64,000 bases of DNA, from assembly GCF_024323335.1 (NCBI RefSeq), contig NC_066579.1, forward strand, positions 3,177,001 to 3,241,000, given 5' to 3'. Positions 21,786 through 33,277 of this stretch are shown one piece after another. Each line of letters begins with the position of its first letter. The first letter of the stretch is position 1. The DNA comes from Lathyrus oleraceus (lineage: Eukaryota; Streptophyta; Magnoliopsida; Fabales; Fabaceae). A model generated the notes under the pieces. The model was not told the DNA's origin. It worked only from the letters and a program-made list of their open reading frames with translations, and did not search any database. The translations under genes were made by a program, and so were the position numbers.

Positions 21786-24096
21786 ATGAATGCTCAAGAA
21801 CAATAAGTTAGTGAGTTCTCTCAACAAATGAATGCCACTGAACAACATGTTGAAGCTACACAACAAGTTGCATCATCTACTACTATTCCATCAATAACTT
21901 CCTATCAGGAACCCCATGTTTTTTATCGTCCTGCCCACATAAACCTTTTAACTCCCTTTGAACATCTTGAAGTTCTTTGTGAGTTACTGGTGGATTTTGA
22001 TAACCTTATGGAGAATGGCATGGATTTAACACTAGAACAGAAGAATCAAGGGTGGCTCACTTACTTCAACCGTCTCTACGGCCCCATCTATACTAACCTG
22101 GTGAAGGAATTTTGGAGATTCACTAACTGCAATGACCACTATATTGTGTCTCACATTCTGGGAATCAAAATGGTAATCACTGAGAAATCCATAGCTACGC
22201 TCCTGAATATGGAAAAGGCTGGGGGAAAAGAATCTACAACATAAACCCTATGGCCAAGTACATGTCCCACGAAGTTATCCCCACAATCTTCTCTCAGAAC
22301 CCAAAAGGAAGAACCTCCAAGAATCAAGAGCTTCAAAAGCATCTGAGAGTGTGGCTCAAGATCATTCTGGGATGCATTCATCACCGTCCTTCATCCATAT
22401 CCTTTAATTACGTCAACACAGATCAGAAGTACATTCTCTATTGTCTGCATAAAGGTCTGAAGCTCAACCTTCCTTCTCTCCTCTTCAAATATCTCAGAGT
22501 CTCTGTCAGAGACACAAGGAACAACATGGATCCCAAGAACTACATCCCTCTGGGCCGATTAATTTCAGACATTCTGATAGAGAGTGGTCCGGTGGACCAT
22601 CTCATCTCTCTGAATTTGATGGAAGACGTCATTGTGGACATTGGGAAGCCTCTCAATGGGAGGAATCTGAAGAGCATGGGTCTGATTGATAAGGTCCATG
22701 TCAAACCCATAAGAAACACCTTCTAGGAAGCACTGAAGGACGAGAGAGAAGGCTAACGAGATGTATCTCTTCACCAAAGTTGATCCTCCAGAAGTCATCG
22801 CTTGTTACTTGCAGGATCTGGAAGCCCAAGGATATGACATCTTTGGCTTCATCTTGGACTGGCTCCCAGATGAACCCCCTAACTTCTTGAAGAGAAAGAG
22901 GGAACCTTCCAGAAGACGAAGAAGAAGAGTCTCAAGTTGGGAGAGTCTTCAGCAACTCATAAGAAGCCAGTGCCTCTGAGCTCTTCAGTACCTTCATGTA
23001 AGTCCCCTATCTCAAAAGCTCCTCATCATTCTGCTTCTAGGAAACTTGCCTCATCACTCCCTCTTCCACCTCCACACTCTCAACCACTGTTACTACATCC
23101 TCCACCTCACCTTCCACACATACTATAACTCCCATAGCAAAATCCAGATCTCAACAACCAACAACCTCACTCCCTTCTTCATCTAAACCAACAACCTCAC
23201 TCCCTTCTTCATCTAAACCAACACCTTCTATACCCATCCTTTATGAACCAAACCTATAAGAACCCACAACATCTAACCCCATCCCTCTCAGAACCATCAC
23301 ACCTTCATATCCCTTACCTCTCTTTAACCTCCAAACCACATTCATCCCTCACTCTGAAGCCATAATGTTCAACGAACCCTTATCACCATCCCTCTCCTCC
23401 ACCCAAACTCCCTTCTTATTATGACCTCACTTCTAACTCTGAACACTCTGGTTCAGATAACCCTTACCCAAATTCCCCAAACCATGAAGACCTTCAGCCC
23501 ACAGCTAACTCTAAAAAGACTCTCTTTGCATCTGAACCATCTAAACCCATACCCGACCCTTTTGAACCTATTCCCGAAACCTCTGAACCTAACCTTAATC
23601 TACCTACCTTTAATGATGCACTATCCAAGTTCTCAGAGAGTTCAGCTTCCAGATTCAAGAAGCTCTCTGACGAATCCAGCGTCAGTGATAATCCTTCTGA
23701 AGTAAGGAATCATTGGAACGGGTTCATCAGATGGATGACTTATGAAGTCTTCAAGCTGAAGGGATTTTTTGAGCAAGTCAAAAATGACTTTATCAAAGGA
23801 GTTGAGGAGAAGATGGTGGCTTGTCTGGCAAAGGAAGCTGCTGAGAAGGCAGAAAGGGAAATTGCGAAGAAAGTAGCTGTAGAAGCTGCTCCCAGGGAGG
23901 CAGCTGAGAAAGCCGTTGCAGAAGCTGCAGCCAGAGAACAAGCTGAAGTTGAAGCAACATTAACCGTTGAAGCTGCTCAGAAAGCCGCTGAAGATGACGA
24001 GAAGACAACTGAGGTTTCTCTGATTCAAGGAGAGTCATCAACAACTGACCTTGCTCCTCTAGTTATCAAGATTCCAGAAGAGTTGCAAAAGGAATA
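21786..24096 (+). pseudogene. E1 env-like third ORF, broken
   Basis: Homologous to the E2 ORF at 31274. It starts at ATG 21786, has TAA at codon 7 (21804-21806) and continues from an in-frame ATG at 21828. A conserved domain with EFWRFTNCNDHYIVSHILG and ITEKSIATLLNMEK precedes a frameshift near 22230. Further pieces lie at 22250-22726, 22761-22979 and, after a Ser/Pro/Thr-rich stretch, an Ala/Glu-rich coiled coil at 23735-24096. The function of this ORF in SIRE elements is unknown; the broken copy is not translated as one protein. Confidence 0.8.
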
Positions 24097-24256
24097 ACAA
24101 TAGGTAAAAGCCAAACTCGACAAACATGACCAAGTCAACTCCAACATTCAGAGTCTACCGCTGAGCTTATTTAGAGGACGCCTCTTCCTCCAAACCCTTA
24201 GACACTCTAGTATTTTTGTATGTAATTTTTTCTAAGTGTTTTTGCCTCTGGGGCTT

Positions 24257-25659
24257 TGTAAGACCCCAATTTTGACCCTAAGACCCCTCATGAAATTCCA
24301 TCATAAGCATTAGCATGTGGATCATACCTTGGCATCCTCCTTACCCCTTTTCATTGGGTTTGTTTTGGGAGAGATCACCAATCACTTTGTGATTATATCA
24401 TACTTGTATTTTATCATTTCACTAACTAAAATACCAAAAATATGTCTTTGTATCCATCTAACTCTTTTTAGGTAGGGACATGATCTCCTTGATTCATTGA
24501 TCATATCTAGGGTTTAAGACCCTCATGAACAAAGAGCACCATCAAGAATTGATTCAAGAGTGGTCATGAGCATCATATATGAGTCCCAATTTCTTTTGCA
24601 TGTTATATAGATCAAGTTTGCTTCAAGAGTTTGAGGGTGATTGGCCTTGGAAACCCTAGTTTGACTGGGTATCTTGAGTAACTTCTCCAACAAGCTATCT
24701 CACCAATTGATCAAATTTCCCAAGGGACACTTTAAAATTCATCATCTTATGCATATATTATCTACCATGAGCCAAGAAAGTCAAGATAATTGGAAGTTAG
24801 CAAGTTGGTTGATGGTGGTTGGCCAGATGAATTCATCTGATCAAAACTGGGTCTCCCTAGACCCTATCTCCTACAATTTTCACCATATGAAAATGATTCC
24901 AAGAAAAACCTTACTCTAAATGATGTTATAAACAACTTTTATGTTGAGACCTAGAGCTAGTTGTTCTTGGAAAATCATTTTCTATGTTGAAACATTATAG
25001 GTTATTTTGTCTAAACCCTAATTTAAAAGTCAACTTCCCAAGGCCATAACTTGCTCAATTTTTATGAGATGAAATATTTCCAAGTTGAAAAATCAAATTC
25101 AATGTGTCTACTTCAACTTTGATTTTAGGAGTGAGAGCTAATTCAACTTATTTGCACATGTGATATGAGGCTACATTATAGGTCACGTTTGACCTATACC
25201 ATTGATCAAGTGATTTTGCCAAACTTCAAAAATGCATAACTCTATCATTTCAAATCCAAATGACATGAAATTGGTGACCATTTTGAATATCTTTGATATA
25301 GCTACAACTTAGATGAAGACAATTTTCTCATTTGAAGCTCCCATAAAAAGTTAAGCAAGGTGTAATATTGAGACATATGGCTTGACACTTGGAAACTTTT
25401 CAATATGTCAAAGTTTTCCGAACTTACACCTCAAATATATCCAAGTTAGAAGCTCCAAATGAAAAAGTGTTAAACATAAAACTTGTTCCTCTTGATCTCA
25501 CCTTTCCAAAGAGCTAAAATTCATGCAATTTGGATGAGAAATGCATAGGTTGCGCATGGCTTAAACAGGTTGGTATCATGTGTCATGGATCCAACTTCAA
25601 GTATCAATGTTTAATTGCCTTGCATTCCAAGCTTACTTCAACATATCTGAACTTCAAAT
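24257..25659 (+). repeat. Ogre 5' LTR, first part
   Basis: Begins TGTAAGACCCC. It shares the early phrase GATCACCAATCAC with the start of the inverted solo LTR that ends at 60971. Non-coding, AT-rich. It ends at CAAAT (25655-25659), the target site of E2. Confidence 0.85.
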
Positions 25660-26725
25660 TGTAAGAACAAAAATTGTTCTACAACAGATTCCATGATTTT
25701 GATGATAACAAAGAATGAAACCAAAAATGGCACCCTAACGAAAAGTTTCTAAGTGTGCAGGGTTCTAAGGAAAGAAGGAAGAAATCATCAGATACAGAAT
25801 CATATTAGATACAAATTATCAGAAGACCAGGAGCATCTGAAGAAGAAACACGTTCAAGAAAGTCTAACTCTGAGCAAAACAGTAAAATATCAGAAGCATC
25901 TGAACAAGAAGTACGCTCTAGAAGTTCTGACTCTGAACAACGGTATGTCAAACTCCAGAAGCTCTCAGCGCTATCTGAAGAAACCATCAGAACTCAAAGA
26001 GATCAACATCAGAAGTTAAGTAGCAAGATTCCAAGAAACATGAAGACTCTGATCATGGATTTCCTAATAAAGAAAGAGTAACGTTAACTTCAAATAAAGG
26101 CTTGGCAATGGATTTCCTAATACAGAAAGAGACGTTAAACTCCAAATTCAAATGAAAATGAACTATATTTGGAAAGTAGTCATTCGAGGAGAGAAAGTTG
26201 TCTTGGCAAGAAGCTATATAAGTTATGGCTTTAATTCAAATAATTATCCATCAACTTCAACGACTACTTCACTCCTATATAAAGGACTGCAAATCAACAT
26301 TGAGTACACACATGAATTTACTGAAACATCAACACATATAAACACGTTTTATTCTCTCAATCTTCACGAAGCTCTTGCTTAGAACGTGAAACACTTTGTT
26401 CTTGCTGTTGTAATATTTGCTTATCTTAGAAGCACTCTAGATTACATAAGTCTTTATCCTTGTTTTTATTTCCTCAAGTGACTCTGCGAAGTCTGTATAC
26501 TTGAGAGGACTAAGAGATCTTTCTCTTAGACGTTGTTTGTAATCAATCTTTCAAGATTAGTGGATTAAGTCCTTGTTGAAGGCGAAATCACCTTGGCCGG
26601 GTGGACTGGAGTAGCTTTGTGTTATAAGTGAACCAGTATAAATTCCTTGTGTGATTTTTATTTTGAAAAAGCGCTTATTTTCCAAACAATTCAAACCCCC
26701 CCCTTTCTTGTTTTTCTCATCTTCA
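25660..26725 (+). repeat. E2 5' LTR
   Basis: 1066 bp from TGTAAGAACAAAAATTG to CTCATCTTCA. It contains TATATAAAG at 26276-26284. Short ORFs inside are not genes. Confidence 0.95.
26276..26284 (+). promoter_or_regulatory. TATA box of E2 5' LTR
   Basis: CCTATATAAAGGACTGC context, conserved as TATATAAAGG in the E1, solo and E3 LTRs. The 3' LTR has it at 34616-34624. Confidence 0.7.
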
Positions 26726-26727
26726 AT

Positions 26728-26739
26728 TGGTATCAGAGC
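26728..26739 (+). promoter_or_regulatory. E2 primer binding site (initiator tRNA-Met)
   Basis: TGGTATCAGAGC, an exact complement of the plant initiator tRNA-Met 3' end, two bases after the LTR. Confidence 0.93.
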
Positions 26740-26807
26740 TCCGGCTCTGTTATTGATTTTCTAATCAAACACTTAACAGTGTAGAGAGATCCAGAACGAG
26801 AAAAACT

Positions 26808-28610
26808 ATGGCCCAAACAAATGAAAAGGATAGTTACAATGCTAAGCCTCCTGTCTTTGATGGAGAGAAATTCGATTATTGGAAAGATAGAATTGAAAGT
26901 TTCTTTCTAGGCTATGATGCTGATCTCTGGGACATTGTCACAGATGGATACAAACCTCCTGTCACAGAGGATGGAGCTGAAGTTCCCAGAAGTAAGATGT
27001 CAGATGATCAGAAGCGAGTTTTCAAAAATCATCACAAGGCCAGAACCATACTCCTCAATGCTATATCTTACAACGAGTATGAAAAGATCACCAACAGAGA
27101 AACAACCAAAGACATACTTGACTCTCTAAGGATGACTCATGAAGGAAACTCTCAGGTCAAAGAGACAAAGGCTCTAGCGCTTATCCAGAAATATGAAGCT
27201 TTCAAAATGGAAGATGATGAAGCCATAGAGGCAATGTTCTCTAGATTCCGAACTCTGATTGCAGGTCTCAAGGTTCTAGACAAAGGATACACAACTGCAG
27301 ACCACGTCAAAAAGATAGTCAGAAGTCTGCCAAAGAAATGGAGACCCATGGTTACTGCTCTGAAGCTGTCAAAGGATCTGAACAATATCAGTCTTGAAGA
27401 ACTTGTCAGTTCCCTCAGAAGCCATGAGATAGAACTAGAGGAAGATGAGCCTCAGAAAAGGAACAAGTCCGTAGCATTAAAATCCAGATATGAAAGACGC
27501 AAACCTGATAGAACCAAAGCTCTCCAGGCAGAAACTGAAGATACTGATGACTCTGAACCAGAAGATTCTGATGATGAAGAAGAATTGTCCCTCCTGACCA
27601 GAAGAGTTAAACAACTCTGGAAAAAGAGGAACAACAACTTCAGAAGACCAAGACCCAGAGGGGATCGATCAGAATCAACCTCAAAAGGTAAAACTAACAA
27701 AGATATTACTTGTTATGAATGTAAAGAAACAGGTCACTACAGGAATGAATGCCCCAAGCTAAAGAAAGACAATTCTAGAAAAGAAAGCCTCAAGAAAAAT
27801 ACCTTCAGGACAAAGAAAGGATTAATGGCTACCTGGGATGATAGTGAATCCGGGTCATCAGAATCTGACTCTGATGAACAGGCCAACGTGGCACTTATGG
27901 CTACCACATCCAGGAGCAGCTCAGATGAAGAATCTGAAGAGGTATTTTCTGAACTCTCTCGATCTGATCTAGAATCATGCTTGTCAGAAACTCTTAGCTC
28001 ATATCAGAAATTAAAACAAAAGTTTAAAAACATAAAAGGCTGTCTTAAAGCAAAATTTGAAGAATGTGGCAAGCTTGAGATGACAATTCTAGCGCGGGAA
28101 GATACAATCAGATCTTTAACATTAGAAAGAGATGGAGCAAAAAGAAAAAGCTTAGAATTAGAAGAAGCGTTGTCTCAAGCACCACAAACTTCAAATAAAT
28201 TAATTTATGAATACGAAGAAGCCTTTCAAGAATTTCTGAAAAATGGAATAGGTAGGAGTATTATGGCATCCATGATTTATGGAGTCAGTCAGAACAATAA
28301 AAAGGGAATTGGGTATGATCCTAAGGAAGATAAAACTTCTACTAGTGACCAACTTAAATCTCCATTTTCGTATCACTATACACACACACAAGAACAAAAA
28401 TTTGAAAATGCTAGAAAACCCAAAGTTATAAGAAACTCTGGGAAAACTAATCAGAAAGGACCCAAGAGATTCTGGGTACCGAAAGATAAGATTGTTTATG
28501 TTGCAGATATCCTATGCAGCAAAGTTCAGACACCAGTCATGGTACCTGGACTCTGGATGCTCGCGACACATGACGGGAAGAAAGTCTATGTTCCAAAGTC
28601 TGGAACTTAA
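26808..28610 (+). CDS. E2 Gag, intact 600 residues
   Basis: Capsid-nucleocapsid precursor of a SIRE/Maximus copia element, forming the cytoplasmic virus-like particle that packages element RNA. The N-terminal half is a copia Gag (FDYWKDRIESFFLGYD, later RTILLNAISYNEYEKI, KKWRPMV). An acidic linker and a CCHC zinc knuckle CYECKETGHYRNECPKL (about residues 302-318) follow. The C-terminal third has a coiled-coil-like Glu/Lys-rich stretch. The last 60 codons overlap the protease frame, which lies +1 to gag and is open from 28432. ATG 26808 comes soon after the primer binding site. It is the only fully open gag in the window. Gag could in principle be made, but Pol could not. Confidence 0.92.
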   Translation: MAQTNEKDSYNAKPPVFDGEKFDYWKDRIESFFLGYDADLWDIVTDGYKPPVTEDGAEVPRSKMSDDQKRVFKNHHKARTILLNAISYNEYEKITNRETTKDILDSLRMTHEGNSQVKETKALALIQKYEAFKMEDDEAIEAMFSRFRTLIAGLKVLDKGYTTADHVKKIVRSLPKKWRPMVTALKLSKDLNNISLEELVSSLRSHEIELEEDEPQKRNKSVALKSRYERRKPDRTKALQAETEDTDDSEPEDSDDEEELSLLTRRVKQLWKKRNNNFRRPRPRGDRSESTSKGKTNKDITCYECKETGHYRNECPKLKKDNSRKESLKKNTFRTKKGLMATWDDSESGSSESDSDEQANVALMATTSRSSSDEESEEVFSELSRSDLESCLSETLSSYQKLKQKFKNIKGCLKAKFEECGKLEMTILAREDTIRSLTLERDGAKRKSLELEEALSQAPQTSNKLIYEYEEAFQEFLKNGIGRSIMASMIYGVSQNNKKGIGYDPKEDKTSTSDQLKSPFSYHYTHTQEQKFENARKPKVIRNSGKTNQKGPKRFWVPKDKIVYVADILCSKVQTPVMVPGLWMLATHDGKKVYVPKSGT

Positions 28611-28686
28611 AGACGCTGGGTTTGTAGGCTTCGGAGGAGATCAGAAAGGAAGAATAGGACACTCCAAGAGATGGCCAGAACCATGA
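28432..28686 (+). pseudogene. E2 protease fragment, +1 frame to gag
   Basis: The frame contains SWYLDSGCSRHMTGRKSMF with the aspartic protease DSG, then GFVGFGGDQKGRI. It then reads through a deletion junction at 28643-28657 and stops at 28684-28686. Gag-pre-integrase and most of the integrase core are missing. The catalytic Asp is intact, but the domain is cut short. Confidence 0.88.
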
Positions 28687-30794
28687 TCAATGAAACTAAT
28701 GTGGCAAAGCACTTTTGGGCAGAAGCTGTAAATACAGTGTGTTACATTCAGAATAGAATCTCTATAAGATCTATTCTGGAAAAGACTCCCTATGAACTGT
28801 GTAAAGGAAGAAAACCAAACATTTCATATTTTCATCCTTTTGGATGTTCTTGCTTTATCTTAAACACTAAAGAACATCTGAACAAGTTCGATTCCAAAGC
28901 ACAGAAAGGTATTATGTTAGGATACTCAGAACGCTCTAAAGGCTACAGAGTATACAACAAAGAAACCAAAATTGTGGAAGAATCAATTCATGTCAGATTT
29001 GATGATAAGCTTGACCCTGAAAAGTCAAAGCTAGTTGAAAATTTTGCAGATTTAGAAATCACTCTTGCAGGATCTGATAAAACTCCAGAAGCAACTGTCA
29101 CTCAGAACTCTGAAGAAATTAAATCTCCAGAAATCCCAAAGAAAGTCAAAAGTCGTATCAACGTATCTGAAGATTTGATTCTGGGAAACAAGGACGAACC
29201 TGTCAGAACCAGATCTACCTTCAGGACCTCTGAAGATACTCCTCTGGGACTAGTGTCTCTGATTGAGCCTACGTCCTGTGATGAAGCACTTCAAGATAAC
29301 GACTGGGTTTCAGCCATGCAAGAATAATTAGATCAATTCACAAAGAATGATGTCTGGGATCTTGTTCCAAAGCCCAGAGGCACTCACGTTATTGGAACCA
29401 GATGGGTATTCAGAAACAAGCTGAATGAGAAAGGAGAAGTCGTCAGAAATAAAGCTCGACTGGTAGCTCAAGGTTATAGTCAACAAGAAGGTATTGACTA
29501 TAATGAAACCTTTGCTCCAGTCGCAAGGTTAGAATCTATTCGTCTTCTGGTATCTTTTGCTATTAACCACTCTATCAAATTATATCAAATGGATGTCAAG
29601 AGTGCATTCCTTAATGGTTATATTTCAGAAGAAGTGTATGTCAACCAACCTCCAGGTTTTGAAAATCCAAATTTTCCAGAACATGTTTTTAAACTTAAAA
29701 AATCTTTATATGGACTTAAACAAGCTCCCAGAGCTTGGTATGAACGTTTAAGCAATTTTCTTCTGGAACACAATTTTATCAGAGGGAAAGTTGACTCCAC
29801 ACTCTTCTGTAAGAACCTTAACAATGATCTCATGATATGCCAGATATACGTTGATGATATTATTTTTGGTTCAGTTAACGCCTCTGTTTGTCAAGAATTC
29901 TCTGAGTTAATGTAGGCAGAATTTGAAATGAGCTTAATGCAAGAACTAAAGTTCTTTCTGGGAATTCAAATTAACCAAACTTCAGAAGTTACATACGTTC
30001 ATCAAAGCAAATACATTAAAGATGTTCTAAATAAATTTGATATGGCTGACTGCAACTCTGCAAAAACTCCCATGCATCCGACGTGCATTCTTGAAAAGGA
30101 AGAAGTAAGCAAAAAGGTTTGTCAGAAGCTCTATCGAGGTATGATAGGCTCTCTTCTCTATCTGACTGCTACTCGTCCTGATATTCTCTTTAGTGTCTGT
30201 CTCTGTGCCAGATTCCAATCAGATCCTAGAGAATCTCATTTAACAGCAGTTAAGAGAATTCTCAAGTATCTGAAAGGAACTCCTAACCTGGGCCTGATGT
30301 ATGAGAAAACATCAGAGTATAGACTTTCGGGTTACTGTGATGCAGATTATGCAGGAGATAGATTAGAACGAAAAAGCACATCTGGAAATTGCCAGCTTCT
30401 GGGAAACAATCTGATATCCTGGGCTAGCAAGAGACAGTCAACTATTGCTCTATCTACTACAGAAGCAGAATATATCTCAGCATCACTGTGCACAACTCAG
30501 ATGCTCTGGATGAAGAATCAGTTAGAAGATCTGCAAATCTTTGAGAGTAATATTCCTATCTTCTGTGATAATACTGCTGCCATTTGTCTAAGCAAGAATC
30601 CCATTCTACATTCCAGAGCTAAACACATTGAAATAAAACATCATTTTATCAGAGACTATGTTCAGAAAGGGATAGTAACATTGAAGTTCATTGATACAGA
30701 TCATCAATGGGCAGATATCTTTACTAAGCCTCTAGCTGAAGATAGATTTCTTTTTATCTTAGAAAATCTGAACATTCAAAATTGCCCCGAATGA
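28658..30794 (+). pseudogene. E2 pol: integrase C-terminus, RT and RNase H with two stops
   Basis: A single frame carries the rest of integrase (ARTMINETNVAKHFWAEA...PYELCKGRKP), RT and RNase H. TAA at 29325-29327 replaces the Glu seen in sister copies, and TAG at 29913-29915 replaces a Gln. RT has [29 protein letters not shown] and YVDDIIFGS; RNase H has DADYAGDRLERKSTSGN and ALSTTEAEYIS. Apart from the stops it is very well preserved, fitting a young element. With integrase absent it depends on other elements for insertion. Confidence 0.92.
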
Positions 30795-31273
30795 AGTGTG
30801 GCTCTGAAGATGTAAAATGTGACTCTGACATAAACAAATGTGCTTCTGCCTCTGACTCTGATACTTCTACCAAGTTAAGAAGATATCTGAGTTAGACATC
30901 TCCAGGAACCAATCCTTTGGTATTCCTGAAGATCAGATACATCAAAACACGTGGAGCACTTAGCGTCTAACCCTAGAACTTCTAGACAGCTGTCCAGAAG
31001 AAAAATCAAAGGGCAAACGTTTAAGATCTCCTCGAGCAGTGTGCATACTGTTGGGATTAGACATTCATTAATGAGCCTTAATCATTTTCCCCCCAAGCGT
31101 GCTAACTTGTGTTCTGTGCTAACGCTGAATTGTGTGTCGTTTTGCATGTGTTTTCGTTTAGGGTATTTAAACACTCCTCTCACATTTCACACACTTATCA
31201 CTCTCACTCACTCTCAAACCCTCTCTGAAGCATTTCTACAAACTCTTCATCTTCATCTTTTTCTTCATCAACT

Positions 31274-33277
31274 ATGGATGCTCAACAACAACAAGTTTTC
31301 GACTTTTCTCAACAAATGGAATCCAACACCACTGCCCAAAGTTCAAGCATTTCCACTCCAACAGTTACAGGCGTTTCCATTACTCCAGTGTACAAGGAAC
31401 CCCATGTTCTTGATCGTCAACCCTATATCAACCTAGCAACCCCCTTTGAGGGACTGGAAGTGTTATGTGAAACACTGGTGGACTTCGACAACATGAGGAG
31501 AAATGGAGTAGATCTTACTGAAGAACTCCGTCTACAAGGGTGGGAAAACTACTTTCAAAGGCTTTATGGCCCTGTTTACCCAAATCTCATCAAAGAATTC
31601 TGGAGATTTGCTGACGCTGATGACCATTTCATCGTCTCCTACGTTTTGGGGGTAAAGATAGTGATTACTGAAAAGTCAATTGCTTCTTTACTGAACATGG
31701 AGAAAACTGGAGGAATAAGGATCTACAACATCAACCCTAGGTCAAGGCGCGTTGCTCAGGAAATAAATCCAACCATTTTCAAACTCAACACTGAAGGCAA
31801 TCCTTCAAAGAACAAAGAACTTCATCAGAACCTCAGAGTATGGCTCAAGATCATTCTGGGAACCATTCATCATCGCCCAACATCAAACTCCTCTGACTAC
31901 ATCAATACAGATCAGAAGTGCATTCTGTATTGCATTCACAAGGGTTTGAAGCTCTGCCTTCCTGCACTACTCTTCAGATATCTCAGAGACTCTGTAAGGG
32001 AGACAAGAAACAACATGAAACCCAGATCCTACATCCCTCTGGGAAGACTTCTGTCTGATGTCTTCATCGAGAATGGGCTTGTAGATCATCTGGAGAAGAA
32101 CAAGCTTATGGAAGATCTGGCAATAGATACTGGAAAGCCTCTGAACGCCAGAAATCTCAAGAGCATGGGAATCTTGAAGAAGATTCAAGTCAGACCCACG
32201 CTGGACACCTCCTGGGATGCATTGAAAGATCAGAGGAAGCTACCCCATGGTCTTGTAAGGTTCTTCAAGAATGAACCCAGAGACGATATCCTCTTCTATA
32301 TGCAGCGTCTGAAGGATGAAGGAGTCGACATCTCTGACTTCAGACTGGATGATTGTCTAGATTCAGAAGAAGATTTTGTTAGGTTCAAAAGAGGTCCCTC
32401 TTCAAAGAAGTCTTCAAAGGCAAAGAGAGCAAGGCTAGGAGAAACTTCTGGAACCAGATCTCCAGCGCCTCTGCAAGTAACTACTGGTACGTCTGCTCCC
32501 TCTATTCCCTCTGAACATCTTATGGCTTCTTCTAATCCTCTCCCAACACCACCTATATACACATCCTCTGAAACCCCACCTTCTACAACCAGAACCTCAC
32601 AACCTCTACCCAATTTTAATCTTGCTCACACTACTACTTCCTCTTCATCATCTTCAGCCCCAGAATCACCTCCATACCTTAACCTCTCCTCTGACCCAGA
32701 ATACTCTGACCCTAACTCTCCAACCCTAGCCCAAATTCAGGCTCAAAACCTCGCTTCACAACAACCAACACAATCTGAAGTAACTTCACCTCCCCCAGAA
32801 CAAACAACCAACATCCCTTCTGAAGACCAACCTTCTGAAACTCAACCCTCTGACCTCCACACCTCTGATATCACCCCTTCAAACACCTCCGCTGAACCTG
32901 AACCTGAAGCTGAACCTGAACCTCTAACATTAAACCTCAGCCCTCCAACCTCTTCACCTCAAACCTCTGAAACTAACCTTTCCGTACCTACCCTTGAGGA
33001 AGCCATAATGCTGGTCGCAGAGGCTTCAGTACAAAAAGTCAAGTCTCTGACCAATAACTCTGAAGTCAGTGATGATCCTGACTCTGTAAGGACACACTGG
33101 AACAGAGTCATTGGCTGGATGACCTCTGAGGCTTTTAAACTGAAGAACATCTCTGAGCAAGTCAGAAATGGCTACATCAGAGATGCTGAGGCAAGACTAC
33201 AGGAGAGACTTGCTAGAGAAGCTGAAGAGGAAGCCAGAAGGCTGGAGGAAGAAAGAGCAAGGAAGCTGAAATCCTAA
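31274..33277 (+). CDS. E2 env-like third ORF, frameshifted near its end
   Basis: 667 codons between pol and the 3' LTR, the position of the env-like ORF of SIRE elements. Residues about 40-260 form a conserved domain (EFWRFADADDHFIVSYVLG, ITEKSIASLLNMEK, LRVWLKIILGTIHHRP) that I associate with the putative plant transposon protein family. Residues about 390-560 are Ser/Pro/Thr/Glu-rich and low in complexity. The end is an Arg/Glu/Ala coiled coil. The frame closes at 33275-33277 after an apparent 1-base loss near 33263. The next frame continues with an Ala/Glu-rich repeat to a stop at 33589-33591. I see no signal peptide or clear transmembrane segment, so an envelope role is doubtful. Function is unknown. 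Confidence 0.75.
   Translation: MDAQQQQVFDFSQQMESNTTAQSSSISTPTVTGVSITPVYKEPHVLDRQPYINLATPFEGLEVLCETLVDFDNMRRNGVDLTEELRLQGWENYFQRLYGPVYPNLIKEFWRFADADDHFIVSYVLGVKIVITEKSIASLLNMEKTGGIRIYNINPRSRRVAQEINPTIFKLNTEGNPSKNKELHQNLRVWLKIILGTIHHRPTSNSSDYINTDQKCILYCIHKGLKLCLPALLFRYLRDSVRETRNNMKPRSYIPLGRLLSDVFIENGLVDHLEKNKLMEDLAIDTGKPLNARNLKSMGILKKIQVRPTLDTSWDALKDQRKLPHGLVRFFKNEPRDDILFYMQRLKDEGVDISDFRLDDCLDSEEDFVRFKRGPSSKKSSKAKRARLGETSGTRSPAPLQVTTGTSAPSIPSEHLMASSNPLPTPPIYTSSETPPSTTRTSQPLPNFNLAHTTTSSSSSSAPESPPYLNLSSDPEYSDPNSPTLAQIQAQNLASQQPTQSEVTSPPPEQTTNIPSEDQPSETQPSDLHTSDITPSNTSAEPEPEAEPEPLTLNLSPPTSSPQTSETNLSVPTLEEAIMLVAEASVQKVKSLTNNSEVSDDPDSVRTHWNRVIGWMTSEAFKLKNISEQVRNGYIRDAEARLQERLAREAEEEARRLEEERARKLKS

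Larger units (their letters stand above)
15425..24256 (+). mobile_element. E1: SIRE/Maximus-type Ty1/copia element, 3'-truncated
   Basis: 5' LTR, primer binding site, gag, pol and env-like regions follow in order, with the domain order protease, integrase, reverse transcriptase, RNase H that defines Ty1/copia. The TSD at the 5' side is CTCTT (15420-15424). The element is interrupted at 24257 by an Ogre LTR starting TGTAAGACCCC; its 3' LTR is not seen anywhere to the right. All three coding regions are broken by stops and frameshifts, so it is an old, dead copy. Confidence 0.88.

Noticed and set aside
25753..26382. 88- and 76-codon ORFs repeated at 34093-34722
   Set aside because: They lie entirely inside the two E2 LTRs, are repeated because the LTRs are, and resemble no protein.
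30951..31436. 161-codon ORF between E2 pol and third ORF
   Set aside because: It overlaps the start of the env-like ORF in another frame, is not open in E1, and has no recognisable domain.
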